34,841 nucleotides of DNA from an uncultured Bacilli bacterium. GTDB taxonomy: Bacteria > Bacillota_I > Bacilli_A > ML615J-28 > CAG-313. The stretch covers positions 1-34,841 of the forward strand of contig CAJGDR010000002.1 in the NCBI GenBank assembly GCA_904502205.1. Reading direction: 5' to 3'. This document shows, piece after piece, positions 1-7,462 of the stretch (its first letter is position 1; every line of letters begins with the position of its first letter). Under the pieces are notes generated by a model. That model did not search any database. It saw nothing but the letters and a program-made list of their open reading frames with translations, and was not told the origin of the DNA. A program made the translations under genes and the position numbers.

Positions 1-455
1 ATTGTACAATCAGCATTTTTTTCAATATGATATTCTAACATTTCAGCGTAATCCATTTTATAGATATGGTCACCTGATAAAATTAAAACATGTTCAGGAT
101 TGTAATTTTTAATAAAATTAATATTTTGATAAATAGCATTGGCTGTTCCTAAATACCAAGCACTTCCTTCTTTAGCTTGATATGGAGGCAATACATGCAC
201 ACCACCATACGCTCTATCTAAATCCCATGGTGAACCTCTACCAATGTAATCATTTAGGATTAGAGGTTGGTATTGTGTTAATACACCAACTGTGTCAATT
301 TTTGAATTTGTACAGTTAGAAAGTGGAAAATCAATGATACGATATTTTCCACCAAATGATACTGCTGGTTTTGCAACTTTTGTTGTTAATGCAAAAAGTC
401 TACTACCTTGACCACCAGCAAGTAACATTGCTAAGCATTTTTTATTCTTTTTCAT
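1..455 (-). CDS. glgC: Glucose-1-phosphate adenylyltransferase, N-terminal part (cut by window edge)
   Basis: GlgC makes ADP-glucose from glucose-1-phosphate and ATP, the first committed step of bacterial glycogen synthesis, in the cytoplasm. My reverse-strand reading from the ATG at 455 gives about 151 residues and runs off the window start. Visible family marks are the nucleotide-binding loop [10 protein letters not shown] near residue 11, [28 protein letters not shown], and [11 protein letters not shown], which carries the metal-binding Asp. The start codon lies inside the end of glgB with a 14-base overlap, and an AAGAAAGG ribosome site sits within the glgB coding end, so the two are probably translationally coupled. 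The rest of the gene, and probably further glycogen genes, lie outside the window. Confidence is high for the family. Confidence 0.95.
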   Translation of the reverse strand, partial: MKKNKKCLAMLLAGGQGSRLFALTTKVAKPAVSFGGKYRIIDFPLSNCTNSKIDTVGVLTQYQPLILNDYIGRGSPWDLDRAYGGVHVLPPYQAKEGSAWYLGTANAIYQNINFIKNYNPEHVLILSGDHIYKMDYAEMLEYHIEKNADCT

Positions 456-2298
456 TTTTGTCAACCTTTCTTAAATATAAGCCACAATTACTTGGTAAAT
501 CAATTGTCAATTTACCGTCTTTGGCTTCTACTATTTTGTTTATTAAATGGTTATAACCACCATATTTGATATCGTTACTAGCAAGTACAATTCGATATTT
601 GCCATCAGCAAGATTAAAACTATAATTTTTCCAATCAACATAAGCGAAATTAATTACAACTATTATTTTTTCGCCCTTAGCACTACATCTTTCATATACA
701 AATGTATTATGGTCTTTATCATCAACAGTTATCCAATTAAATCCTTCCCATGAGTCATCTAACTCATATAAAGGTTTATTTTTTAAATAGAAATTATTTA
801 ATTTTTCAACAAAACGATGAAAATCTTGATGTTGTGGGTATTGTAATAATAACCAATCAATTTCTCGATCATCTCGCCATTCAATCATTTGTCCTAATTC
901 ATAGCCCATAAAATTTAGTTTTTTACCAGGATGACTCATTGTATACATTAAATACGTTTGAAAAGCGTTAAACTTATCTTTATAATCACCCGGCATTCGA
1001 TTGATTATAGAAAGTTTTCCATGAACTACTTCATCGTGTGAAAGTGGTAAAATAAATTTTTCAGAATATGCATAAGTTAACTGAAATGTAATTTTATCGT
1101 GTTCATATTGTCGATAGATTGGATCAGTTTTAATATAAGATAGGGTATCATTCATCCATCCCATATTCCATTTATAACTAAATCCTAAACCACCGTTATC
1201 AACACTTTCAGTTAATTTTGGATAAGTCGTTGATTCTTCAGCAATTGTTATTACATCTGGATAATATTCATGAATTACCTTATTAAGTTTTTTTATAAAA
1301 GCCTCTGCTTCCAAATTAATATTGGTACCTATATTGTTTTTACGCCATTTTCCATTTTCACGACAATAATCTAAATATAACATTGAAGCAACCGCATCTA
1401 CACGAAGGCCATCAATATGATACTCTTCAAATAAATAAAGAGCATTTGAAATTAAAAAACTTTGAATTTCAGTTCTACCGTAATCAAACTGTCTAGTTCC
1501 CCATCCTGGAAGTTCACGAATTAACGGATCTCTAGGTTCATATAAATAAGTACCATCAAATTCAATTAACCCATGTAAATCCTTACAAAAATGTCCAGGA
1601 ACCCAGTCAACAATAACACCAATATCATTTTGATGTAAAATATCAACAAATTGCATAAATTGTTTTGGTGTTCCAAATCTTGATGTTATACTGTAAAACC
1701 CTGTTACTTGATAACCCCATGATGGATCATATGGAAACTCAGAAATCGGCATAATCTCAACATGAGTGAATCCCATTTTCTTAACATATGAACTAAGTTC
1801 TTCACCTAATTTAACATAATCAAAAAAATTGCCATCTTGATATGTACGCCATGAAGCTAAATTTAATTCATAAATGTTTAATGGGCGATTATAATAATGT
1901 TTTTTTAAACGTGATTTCATCCATTTACTATCGCCAAATTTATAGCCATCTAAGTTAAATACTTTTGATGCAGTATTTGGTCGTAATTCTGAATGGAAAG
2001 CATAAGGGTCAGATTTTTCTACCCAACGGTTTTTAGAATTTAATATTGCATATTTATATGCAGTAAATTCTTTAACACCAGGAATAAATAATTCCCAAAT
2101 TCCTTGTTCTGTTACTCTTTCCATTGAATGAATTTTTCGATCCCAATGATTAAAATCACCTATTACAGAGATTTTCTTAGCTCGTGGGGCCCAAACACGA
2201 AACATTACACCATCATTTTCTATGTGAGCTCCCATTAGCTTATAACTATAGTAATTAGTGCCTTGATGAAAAAAGTATATTCCTTGATCTTGATTCAT
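442..2298 (-). CDS. glgB: 1,4-alpha-glucan branching enzyme (GH13)
   Basis: GlgB moves a cut alpha-1,4 chain onto an alpha-1,6 position and so makes glycogen branches. The 618-residue product has an N-terminal CBM48-like domain (about 25-110, [16 protein letters not shown]), the GH13 barrel (about 140-500) and a C-terminal beta domain. The catalytic residues are visible: nucleophile Asp301 in GLRVDAV, acid Glu354 in AEES, and Asp422 in LSHDE. The length is usual for Firmicutes enzymes lacking the extra N-terminal module. The start at 2298 is supported by AGAAAGGA upstream. It is the first gene of a glgB-glgC unit with its own promoter just upstream (2324-2352). No signal peptide is present, so the enzyme is cytoplasmic. 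Confidence 0.96.
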   Translation of the reverse strand: MNQDQGIYFFHQGTNYYSYKLMGAHIENDGVMFRVWAPRAKKISVIGDFNHWDRKIHSMERVTEQGIWELFIPGVKEFTAYKYAILNSKNRWVEKSDPYAFHSELRPNTASKVFNLDGYKFGDSKWMKSRLKKHYYNRPLNIYELNLASWRTYQDGNFFDYVKLGEELSSYVKKMGFTHVEIMPISEFPYDPSWGYQVTGFYSITSRFGTPKQFMQFVDILHQNDIGVIVDWVPGHFCKDLHGLIEFDGTYLYEPRDPLIRELPGWGTRQFDYGRTEIQSFLISNALYLFEEYHIDGLRVDAVASMLYLDYCRENGKWRKNNIGTNINLEAEAFIKKLNKVIHEYYPDVITIAEESTTYPKLTESVDNGGLGFSYKWNMGWMNDTLSYIKTDPIYRQYEHDKITFQLTYAYSEKFILPLSHDEVVHGKLSIINRMPGDYKDKFNAFQTYLMYTMSHPGKKLNFMGYELGQMIEWRDDREIDWLLLQYPQHQDFHRFVEKLNNFYLKNKPLYELDDSWEGFNWITVDDKDHNTFVYERCSAKGEKIIVVINFAYVDWKNYSFNLADGKYRIVLASNDIKYGGYNHLINKIVEAKDGKLTIDLPSNCGLYLRKVDKNEKE

Positions 2299-2323
2299 AG
2301 TAAATATTTCCTTTCTCGTTCTT

Positions 2324-2352
2324 ATTATATCATTTTTTCTTTAATTACGCAA
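2324..2352 (-). promoter_or_regulatory. Predicted sigma-A promoter of glgB
   Basis: On the minus strand a TATAAT box (2324-2329) preceded by TGA (extended -10) lies 17 bases downstream of a weak -35, TTGCGT (2347-2352). The predicted start is about 20-25 bases before glgB. Read from sequence only. Confidence 0.5.
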
Positions 2353-2482
2353 ACAAACAATGAAAAACAAAATTAATAATTTTCATAATTCGATATTTTT
2401 TTAATAAATCAGACAATAAAACTATAATTTTACATTTTTTTAATTAACGAATATTTCCTAATAAAATGGCAATATAGTATTA

Positions 2483-2510
2483 ACTTTTACTATTTTTTCA
2501 TCATATAATA
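2483..2510 (+). promoter_or_regulatory. Predicted promoter of the small coat-like gene, resembling sigma-K
   Basis: The sequence CATATAATA (2502-2510) fits the sigma-K -10 pattern CATAnnnTA, and an AC dinucleotide (2483-2484) lies 17 bases upstream, as in the sigma-K -35. The same bases also contain TATAAT, so a sigma-A reading is possible in such AT-rich DNA. Sporulation control is inferred from the coat-like product. Confidence 0.35.
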
Positions 2511-2530
2511 GTATAAAAGGAGGTCTTAAT

Positions 2531-2770
2531 ATGCAATATCGTTTAATTCAAACACCTACTGGAGAACGTCTTTGGCTACCATTTTTAGCGGGTGCGGCTA
2601 TTATTTCTGCACCACTTTGGTTAAATAATAAGTGCTGTAATAACCAACAACAACCATATATCCAACCAATTTTCCCATATCAATACCCACAATATTATCC
2701 TTATCCATACTATAATTTTAGTCCAAATTACCAATATCCACCAGTAACAAACAACATTAATTACAAATAA
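2531..2770 (+). CDS. Small Tyr/Pro-rich protein, possible spore coat protein
   Basis: This 79-residue protein is not a family I recognise. Residues 1-16 are polar, 17-30 form a short hydrophobic stretch (LPFLAGAAIISAPLW), then a CC pair and a Gln/Asn run lead into a tail (about 42-79) made mostly of Tyr, Pro, Gln and Asn, with repeated YP and YQYP units. Such low-complexity Tyr-rich tails are common in spore coat and crust proteins, where Tyr residues can be cross-linked; the SafA-like protein in this window ends in a similar Tyr/Asn tail. The start is fixed by a very strong AAAGGAGGT ribosome site. A coat role is inference from composition and from the sigma-K-like promoter; a small membrane protein is the main alternative. 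Confidence 0.6.
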   Translation: MQYRLIQTPTGERLWLPFLAGAAIISAPLWLNNKCCNNQQQPYIQPIFPYQYPQYYPYPYYNFSPNYQYPPVTNNINYK

Positions 2771-2784
2771 AACCCTTAAATTTT

Positions 2785-2813
2785 ACCTCCTATGTTATAA
2801 TATTATAGGAGGT
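2785..2813 (+). promoter_or_regulatory. Hairpin covering the ribosome site of the M32 peptidase gene, with an extended -10 box in its loop
   Basis: ACCTCCTAT (2785-2793) is the exact complement of ATAGGAGGT (2805-2813), which contains the Shine-Dalgarno sequence of the next gene, so a 9-bp stem would hide it. The 11-base loop holds TGTTATAAT, an extended -10 (TATAAT at 2796-2801). A transcript begun there would start near 2808, after the 5' arm, and could not form the stem. Confidence 0.55.
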
Positions 2814-2819
2814 TTTATT

Positions 2820-4325
2820 ATGAATATCAACGAAATAAAAGCGAAATATATTGAAAATATAAAGATACTAAATGCTTATTCACATGCATTAAATGTCTTC
2901 CATTTTGACCATTCTACAATTGCTCCTAAGAAAGGAATGGATGAAAGAAATGAAACATTGAGTATCTTAAGTAACATTATTTTCCAAAAACAAATGGATC
3001 CTGAACATATTTCTTTATTAAAAACGCTTTATGAAAATAGAGAAAAACTAGATAAATATACAAAAAGACTTATTGAAATAAACTACAATAATTATATAAA
3101 ATCACAGTTTATTACACCTGAATTACAATATAAATATAGCATTGCAGCGGCAAATGGTTATACTTCTTGGCTAAAAGCAAAAGAAAAACAAGACTATAAT
3201 TTATTCAAAGAAGCACTTGGAGAAATCATTAAATTACAACAAGAGATGATTGAACTAAGACCAAATAAGAGTGAAACACCATACGATTCATTATTAGATG
3301 ATTATGAAAAAGATCATAATACAGCAGTGCTAGATAAGTTTTTTAATGAATTAAAAGAAGGAATAGTACCATTATTAAAACAAATAATGGCATCAAATAA
3401 AACTATTCGTGAAGACTTTTTAACAAATAAAGTTAAGATTGCTAAACAAGAAAAATTCTCTTTATACTTACTAAAACTAATTGGTTTTGATTTAGATGCC
3501 GGTTTATTATCTACTACTGAACATCCTTTTACTTCTAAAATATCTAATCATGATGTACGTGTAACAACACACTATTATGAGAATCTATTTGTATCAAACA
3601 TCTTCTCTACAATTCACGAAGGTGGTCATGCAATATTTGGACAAAATGAACCTAGTGAAGTAATAAATCATTATGTAGATAATAATATGTCAGCAGCTAT
3701 GCACGAATGCATTTCAAGAATGTATGAAAATATGGTAGGTAGAAGTAAAGAATTTATTCATACTATTTATCCTAAATTTTCAAAATTATTTAAGTCTGAA
3801 TTTAAAGATGTAACAGAAACTGAATTATACGAAGCAATCAATGCTGTTCATCCCTCATTAATAAGAATTGAAGCAGATGAACTTACATATTGTTTACACA
3901 TTATCATTCGTTATGAAATCGAAAGAGATTTAATCAATGGTAACATTTCTGTTGATGATGCAAAACAAGCTTGGAATCAAAAATATTATGATTATCTTGG
4001 TGTAACACCTGATAATGATTCTACAGGTATTCTTCAAGATGTCCATTGGTCAGATGGTAGTTTTGGATACTTCCCTTCTTATGCACTAGGAAACGCCTAT
4101 GCTGCACAAATTTTCTATAAGATGCAAAATGAAATTGACGTTTTAGGTTTAATTAAACAAGGTAAAGTTACAAGTGTAAAAAAATGGTTAACAAAAAATG
4201 TATTCAACCATGCATCTATGATGGATCCTAATGAATGGATTGTTAAAATTACTGGGGAACCACTAAATACAAAATACTATATTGAATATTTAAAAAACAA
4301 ATTTACAGATTTATATAATCTATAA
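2820..4325 (+). CDS. Metallocarboxypeptidase, peptidase family M32
   Basis: M32 enzymes are cytoplasmic zinc carboxypeptidases that remove C-terminal amino acids from peptides, usually with broad specificity. The 501-residue product has the family zinc site HEGGH (266-270) and the downstream third ligand in AAMHECISR (Glu296), followed by MYENMVGRS; the DYLGVTPDNDSTGILQDVHW and FGYFPSYALGNAYAAQ blocks near the C-terminus are also typical. The length matches the family (about 500). The start has a strong AGGAGG site, part of a hairpin. The gene is single, with its own terminator right after the stop codon. The likely job is peptide turnover; no link to the neighbouring sporulation-type genes is shown. 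Confidence 0.93.
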   Translation: MNINEIKAKYIENIKILNAYSHALNVFHFDHSTIAPKKGMDERNETLSILSNIIFQKQMDPEHISLLKTLYENREKLDKYTKRLIEINYNNYIKSQFITPELQYKYSIAAANGYTSWLKAKEKQDYNLFKEALGEIIKLQQEMIELRPNKSETPYDSLLDDYEKDHNTAVLDKFFNELKEGIVPLLKQIMASNKTIREDFLTNKVKIAKQEKFSLYLLKLIGFDLDAGLLSTTEHPFTSKISNHDVRVTTHYYENLFVSNIFSTIHEGGHAIFGQNEPSEVINHYVDNNMSAAMHECISRMYENMVGRSKEFIHTIYPKFSKLFKSEFKDVTETELYEAINAVHPSLIRIEADELTYCLHIIIRYEIERDLINGNISVDDAKQAWNQKYYDYLGVTPDNDSTGILQDVHWSDGSFGYFPSYALGNAYAAQIFYKMQNEIDVLGLIKQGKVTSVKKWLTKNVFNHASMMDPNEWIVKITGEPLNTKYYIEYLKNKFTDLYNL

Positions 4326-4350
4326 AAAAAGACCGAAAGGTCTTTTTTAT
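4325..4350 (+). terminator. Rho-independent terminator after the M32 peptidase gene
   Basis: A 10-bp stem, AAAAAAGACC and GGTCTTTTTT, closes on a GAAA tetraloop and continues into T residues, starting at the last base of the stop codon. Confidence 0.9.
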
Positions 4351-4383
4351 TTGCTCTATATATAATAAGGAATATACATACGC

Positions 4384-4410
4384 ACTTATTAACATTTTAT
4401 GCATATAATA
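4384..4410 (+). promoter_or_regulatory. Predicted promoter of the amidase gene, resembling sigma-K
   Basis: CATATAATA (4402-4410), the same nine bases as before the small coat-like gene, lies 16 bases after an AC dinucleotide (4384-4385), as in the sigma-K pattern AC-N16/17-CATAnnnTA. TATAAT is contained in it, so sigma-A use is possible. Confidence 0.4.
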
Positions 4411-4428
4411 ATGTGAAAGGAAGATAGT

Positions 4429-5124
4429 ATGATTATATTAGATGCAGGCCATGGTGGCTTTGACCCAGGTGGCGGAAGTAACATTTATTTTAAAGAAAAA
4501 GATTTAACTAAAAAGATTACAGATTATCAATTCAAAAGACTAAATGAATTAGGAATACCTGTTAAACTTGTAAGACAAAACGACGAAACGTTAACTCCAC
4601 AACAAAGAGTTAATAATGTTCAAAATTTAAATCCTAAAGTAACTGATATATTAATATCAAATCACATCAACAACGGAGGCAGTGGTGGTGCTGAAGTCAT
4701 TTATTCTATCAGAGGTTCTAATGAACTACCAACAATGATCGCAAACGAATTAAAGACAACGGGTGTTAATATTCGTAATGTCTATACAAAGTTAAATTCT
4801 GTTGGTAAGGATTATTATTTTATTCTAAGAGATACTATACCAAATCAAGCAATGATTGTTGAGTATGGATTCGCTGATAACGATGATGACACTTACAGAT
4901 TAATTTATCAATGGCCTGAGCTTGCAGAAAGCGTAGTAAAAGCCATTGCAAACTATTATCAAATACCGTATACAAAACCTACTGAAATAACTTATGTTGT
5001 AAAACCGAATGATAGTTTATTTTCTATAGCAAATAATTTCAATACATCAGTAAATTCAATTAAAGCCCTCAACAATTTATCCAGTGATGTTATTTATCCA
5101 GGTGCAACATTATTAATTTCGTGA
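4429..5124 (+). CDS. N-acetylmuramoyl-L-alanine amidase (Amidase_3) with C-terminal LysM, no signal peptide
   Basis: The enzyme cuts the bond between N-acetylmuramic acid and the stem peptide of peptidoglycan. Residues 1-176 form an Amidase_3 domain with zinc ligands His8 (DAGHGG), Glu23 (FKEKDL) and His79 (SNHIN) and the catalytic Glu145 (IVEYGF). Residues about 186-231 form one LysM wall-binding module. The catalytic domain begins at residue 1, with no export signal, which is the arrangement of CwlC of B. subtilis, made in the mother cell under sigma-K to lyse it and free the spore; CwlC uses SPOR repeats instead of LysM. A phage-type endolysin is the alternative, but no phage genes are nearby. 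GAAAGGAAGA precedes the start. It ends in TGA, directly followed by the ylbJ-like control region. The mother-cell role is inferred. Confidence 0.85.
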   Translation: MIILDAGHGGFDPGGGSNIYFKEKDLTKKITDYQFKRLNELGIPVKLVRQNDETLTPQQRVNNVQNLNPKVTDILISNHINNGGSGGAEVIYSIRGSNELPTMIANELKTTGVNIRNVYTKLNSVGKDYYFILRDTIPNQAMIVEYGFADNDDDTYRLIYQWPELAESVVKAIANYYQIPYTKPTEITYVVKPNDSLFSIANNFNTSVNSIKALNNLSSDVIYPGATLLIS

Positions 5125-5150
5125 TAAATAAAAATAACGCAGCATACCTT
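5121..5150 (+). promoter_or_regulatory. Predicted sigma-E-like promoter of the ylbJ-like gene
   Basis: CATACCTT (5143-5150) matches seven of eight positions of the sigma-E -10 CATACAnT, and GTGATAAA (5121-5128), 14 bases upstream, matches about five of eight positions of GTCATATT. In B. subtilis ylbJ belongs to the sigma-E regulon. Predicted start near 5157, just before the ribosome site. Confidence 0.4.
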
Positions 5151-5185
5151 TTTATAGGTGATGTTATGCGTTATTTTTTTATTTT
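5131..5185 (+). terminator. Terminator-like hairpin of the amidase gene overlapping the start of the ylbJ-like gene
   Basis: AAAATAACGCA (5131-5141) pairs with TGCGTTATTTT (5167-5177); after a small bulge, CATACC (5143-5148) pairs with GGTATG-like bases at 5158-5163, leaving a T-rich loop; a T-rich tract follows. The 3' arm contains the ribosome site (AGGTGA) and the start codon at 5166, so the element can end amidase transcripts and also hide the downstream start in read-through RNA. Confidence 0.65.
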
Positions 5186-6062
5186 CATAATTACACTTTT
5201 TTATATACTAATATCTTTAATATACCCTTCTTATTTTAAAGATGCTACTTATGATGTTTCAAATATCTTAATCAAAGTGCTAATACCTTCAATTGTTCCT
5301 ATGTATGTTTTATCCTCAATATTAGTTAATAATTATTTTTTCATTAAATTATCACACAAACTATTCAAACCTTTCAATGTTTTTGAATCAATCAATTCAC
5401 CAGCAATCTTTTTATCTAGCATGTTAGTCGGAAATCCTACAACAACAATTCTTGTATTGGAAAAATATAAAAATAACGAAATTACTTTATCAGATACAAA
5501 CATTATATTATCTAATTCATTTATTAATCCTTTATTTGTAATTAATTCTTTTAAACTTGTTGGGATAAATATTAGTTTTGCTTATTTATATATAATTTGT
5601 AACTTTCTTTGTAACTTTATATTTCTTTATTTTAAACCATATAAAAAGTTTAAAGAAACTACAATTCAAAACAAATATTCATTTTACGATACAATAAATC
5701 AAATATCCCCATTATTATTAAACATATTTATTATTACTCTTCTAATTAGTTATCTTAAAATCCCTTTTACAATATCAAATAACTTAAATTTATTTATAAC
5801 AATACCTTTAAATTTTTTAGAAGTATCCACAGGTTTTTTAAATATAGCTAATTATAATATCAACTTCGACTTAAAAATAATAATACTTGTTATATTACTA
5901 TCTTCAACAGGATTATCTATTGTTATACAAACAATTTATTTTATAAAACAAAAAGCACCTGATAATATCAGGTACTTTATTAAATCAATGATTATAAATC
6001 GAATTAAATTAATATTGTTTAATACAATTCTATTTACATTATTTTTTAAGTTTTTTATTTAA
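5166..6062 (+). CDS. ylbJ: YlbJ-like sporulation membrane protein
   Basis: YlbJ is a polytopic membrane protein of the sporulation integral membrane family, needed in B. subtilis for normal (heat-resistant) spores; its transport substrate is not established. The 298-residue product has about eight hydrophobic segments, among them 1-20, 36-52, 74-92 and several C-terminal ones, with conserved-looking loops VLIPSIVPMYVLSS near residue 38 and SSMLVGNPTTT near residue 80. It is shorter than B. subtilis YlbJ (about 400). The start is placed at the ATG at 5166 behind AGGTGA; an upstream in-frame GTG at 5121 overlaps the amidase stop and has no ribosome site. It sits next to coaD and rsmD, as in B. 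subtilis, but in opposite orientation, and its 3' end overlaps coaD by 24 bases. The family call rests on topology, motifs and synteny. Confidence 0.62.
   Translation: MRYFFIFIITLFYILISLIYPSYFKDATYDVSNILIKVLIPSIVPMYVLSSILVNNYFFIKLSHKLFKPFNVFESINSPAIFLSSMLVGNPTTTILVLEKYKNNEITLSDTNIILSNSFINPLFVINSFKLVGINISFAYLYIICNFLCNFIFLYFKPYKKFKETTIQNKYSFYDTINQISPLLLNIFIITLLISYLKIPFTISNNLNLFITIPLNFLEVSTGFLNIANYNINFDLKIIILVILLSSTGLSIVIQTIYFIKQKAPDNIRYFIKSMIINRIKLILFNTILFTLFFKFFI
5944..5978 (-). terminator. Terminator of the rsmD-coaD operon inside the ylbJ-like coding region
   Basis: On the minus strand AAAG-ACCTGATA pairs with TATCAGGT-CTTT around a tiny loop (one C/A mismatch) and runs into TTTTTGTTTT. It lies about 60 bases past the coaD stop, entirely within the opposite-strand ylbJ-like gene. 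Confidence 0.75.
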
Positions 6063-6518
6063 TGCTTCATAAACCGGATGAGGAACAAAATCTTTGAATT
6101 CACCAGAAAATGCAGCAATCTCTTTTACACTACTTGAAGATAAGAAAGAATATTCGTGACTACTCATAATAAATATTGTTTCAACGTTATTATTTAATGA
6201 TTTATTTAAAGCAGCCATTTGTAATTCATATTCAAAATCACTAACCATTCTTAATCCTCTTAAAAGTGTTGTTGCTCCAACAGTTTTAGCATAATCAACG
6301 GTTAATAATTCTGTTGTGTCTACAACAACATTTGGAATATCTTTAACCACTTGTTTAACTAAATTAACTCTTTCTTCTACTGAGAAAAGAGTTTTTTTAT
6401 TAATGTTACTTGGAATAACAACATATAGCTTATCAAATAATACTGATGCTCTTTTTATAATATCTAAATGGCCATTAGTGATAGGATCAAATGTCCCAGG
6501 ATAAACACCTATTCTCAT
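6039..6518 (-). CDS. coaD: Phosphopantetheine adenylyltransferase
   Basis: CoaD joins 4'-phosphopantetheine and ATP to form dephospho-CoA, the fourth step of coenzyme A synthesis, in the cytoplasm. The 159-residue product has the nucleotidyltransferase motif TNGH (residues 15-18) after YPGTFDP, the conserved LLRGLRMVSDFEYE block near 86-99, and the C-terminal SSSSVKEIA motif that binds ATP. The length is typical (about 160). It follows rsmD by two bases on the same strand, an arrangement widespread in Firmicutes. coaX elsewhere in this window supplies the first step of the same pathway. Its last 24 bases overlap the convergent ylbJ-like gene. Confidence 0.97.
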   Translation of the reverse strand: MRIGVYPGTFDPITNGHLDIIKRASVLFDKLYVVIPSNINKKTLFSVEERVNLVKQVVKDIPNVVVDTTELLTVDYAKTVGATTLLRGLRMVSDFEYELQMAALNKSLNNNVETIFIMSSHEYSFLSSSSVKEIAAFSGEFKDFVPHPVYEALNKKLKK

Positions 6519-6520
6519 AT

Positions 6521-7069
6521 TTACTCCTTTTCAAGTATTAATACTTCACTACTTGAATATCTTCTACACAACTTAACGTTAAAACCATCATAATCTTTTC
6601 TTACAACATCTTCTTTTGGATATTCACAAACAATATACCCATCATCAGCTAAAAGATCATTTTCAATAATGTATTCTACTAATTCATCTATTACTTTTAA
6701 TCTAAATGGTGGATCTAAGAATACGATATCAAACATTTTACTATTTTTAAAACGACCAATAATTTGTTTATAGTCACCATATAAAATAGTTAATTCTTTC
6801 ATTGAATTTAAAGCTTGTGCATTTTTCTTAATAATTTCGATCGCATCTAAATTGTTATCAAGAATATAAGCTTTTTTAGCACCACGGCTAATTGACTCTA
6901 AAGATAATGCACCACTTCCACCAAATACATCTAATATTGTATAATCTGGAAGCATTCCACCTAAACTACTAAAGATCGCTTCTTTTGTACCATCTAAAGT
7001 AGGTCTAGTAGCAAGTCCTTCAAGTGTTACTAATTTTCTACCTCGATTTTTACCAGCAATAATTCTCAT
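6521..7069 (-). CDS. rsmD: 16S rRNA (guanine966-N2)-methyltransferase
   Basis: RsmD methylates G966 of 16S rRNA using S-adenosylmethionine. The 182-residue protein begins with the family signature MRIIAGKNRGRKL and RPTLDGTKEAIF, has the SAM-binding loop ILDVFGGSGALSLE (about 45-58) and the catalytic DPPF motif (about 119-122). The length is normal. It overlaps the upstream 108-aa gene by one base (TAATG) and is followed by coaD after two bases, so the three genes are surely one operon read from the promoter at 7425-7452. Confidence 0.96.
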   Translation of the reverse strand: MRIIAGKNRGRKLVTLEGLATRPTLDGTKEAIFSSLGGMLPDYTILDVFGGSGALSLESISRGAKKAYILDNNLDAIEIIKKNAQALNSMKELTILYGDYKQIIGRFKNSKMFDIVFLDPPFRLKVIDELVEYIIENDLLADDGYIVCEYPKEDVVRKDYDGFNVKLCRRYSSSEVLILEKE

Positions 7070-7395
7070 TACAGATTGTCATCTCTTTCCTCTGATGATT
7101 CAATATAGTAAAAATCACCATCTTCTTCATATTTGACAATGTATTTAATTGAATCTACAAAGAATTCAGGGTATCTATCACCTTTTTCAAAGGCAGTGTG
7201 ATGATGTAAAATTATTGTATTACCTTCATCTTTTGTACCACCTTGATTTAAAGGGCGCATATAAGTTACTACCCATCCAACTTGATTATCAACCATATAA
7301 TCAGATCTTTTGATTTTTCTACCGATTACATCATGGGCATATTCGTGATCACCATATTCATGTTCCCAAATTTTTAAAGCTTCATTTTTGTCCAT
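7069..7395 (-). CDS. 108-aa protein with a degenerate HNH-like motif, function unknown
   Basis: This 108-residue soluble protein is not one I can name. Its middle (residues 41-75) reads like an HNH endonuclease core: WVVTYMRPLNQGGTKDEGN, then TIILHHHTAFEKGDR. The spacing of PL-xx-GG, a conserved-type Asn59, a His cluster (64-66) and the K/E-KGDR ending match the usual DHI-PLS-GG-N-LLC-N-KGDR pattern, but the catalytic Asp-His pair is replaced by Thr-Tyr (44-45) and there are no zinc-binding Cys pairs. That suggests a non-catalytic relative, although chance similarity cannot be excluded. It is the first gene of an operon with rsmD and coaD, has a near-consensus promoter, and its start at 7395 has an AGGAAGG site. 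The acidic tail (SSEERDD) is unremarkable. Confidence 0.7.
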   Translation of the reverse strand: MDKNEALKIWEHEYGDHEYAHDVIGRKIKRSDYMVDNQVGWVVTYMRPLNQGGTKDEGNTIILHHHTAFEKGDRYPEFFVDSIKYIVKYEEDGDFYYIESSEERDDNL

Positions 7396-7424
7396 AAAGT
7401 ACCTTCCTAAATTAATCTATACAT

Positions 7425-7452
7425 ATTATACCAAATTTTTTTGTTTTGTCAA
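7425..7452 (-). promoter_or_regulatory. Predicted sigma-A promoter of the 108-aa gene-rsmD-coaD operon
   Basis: On the minus strand a perfect TTGACA (7447-7452) and TATAAT (7425-7430) are separated by 16 bases, with TGG just before the -10. It is the best consensus promoter in the window. Confidence 0.85.
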
Positions 7453-7462
7453 ATATATCATT

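Noticed and set aside
356..753. Two plus-strand open frames of about 66 and 68 codons
   Set aside because: They lie antisense to glgB and glgC, show no family features, and lack good ribosome sites.
5121..5165. In-frame GTG at 5121 as start of the ylbJ-like gene
   Set aside because: It overlaps the amidase stop, has no ribosome site, and would add a polar stretch before the first helix; the ATG at 5166 has AGGTGA upstream.
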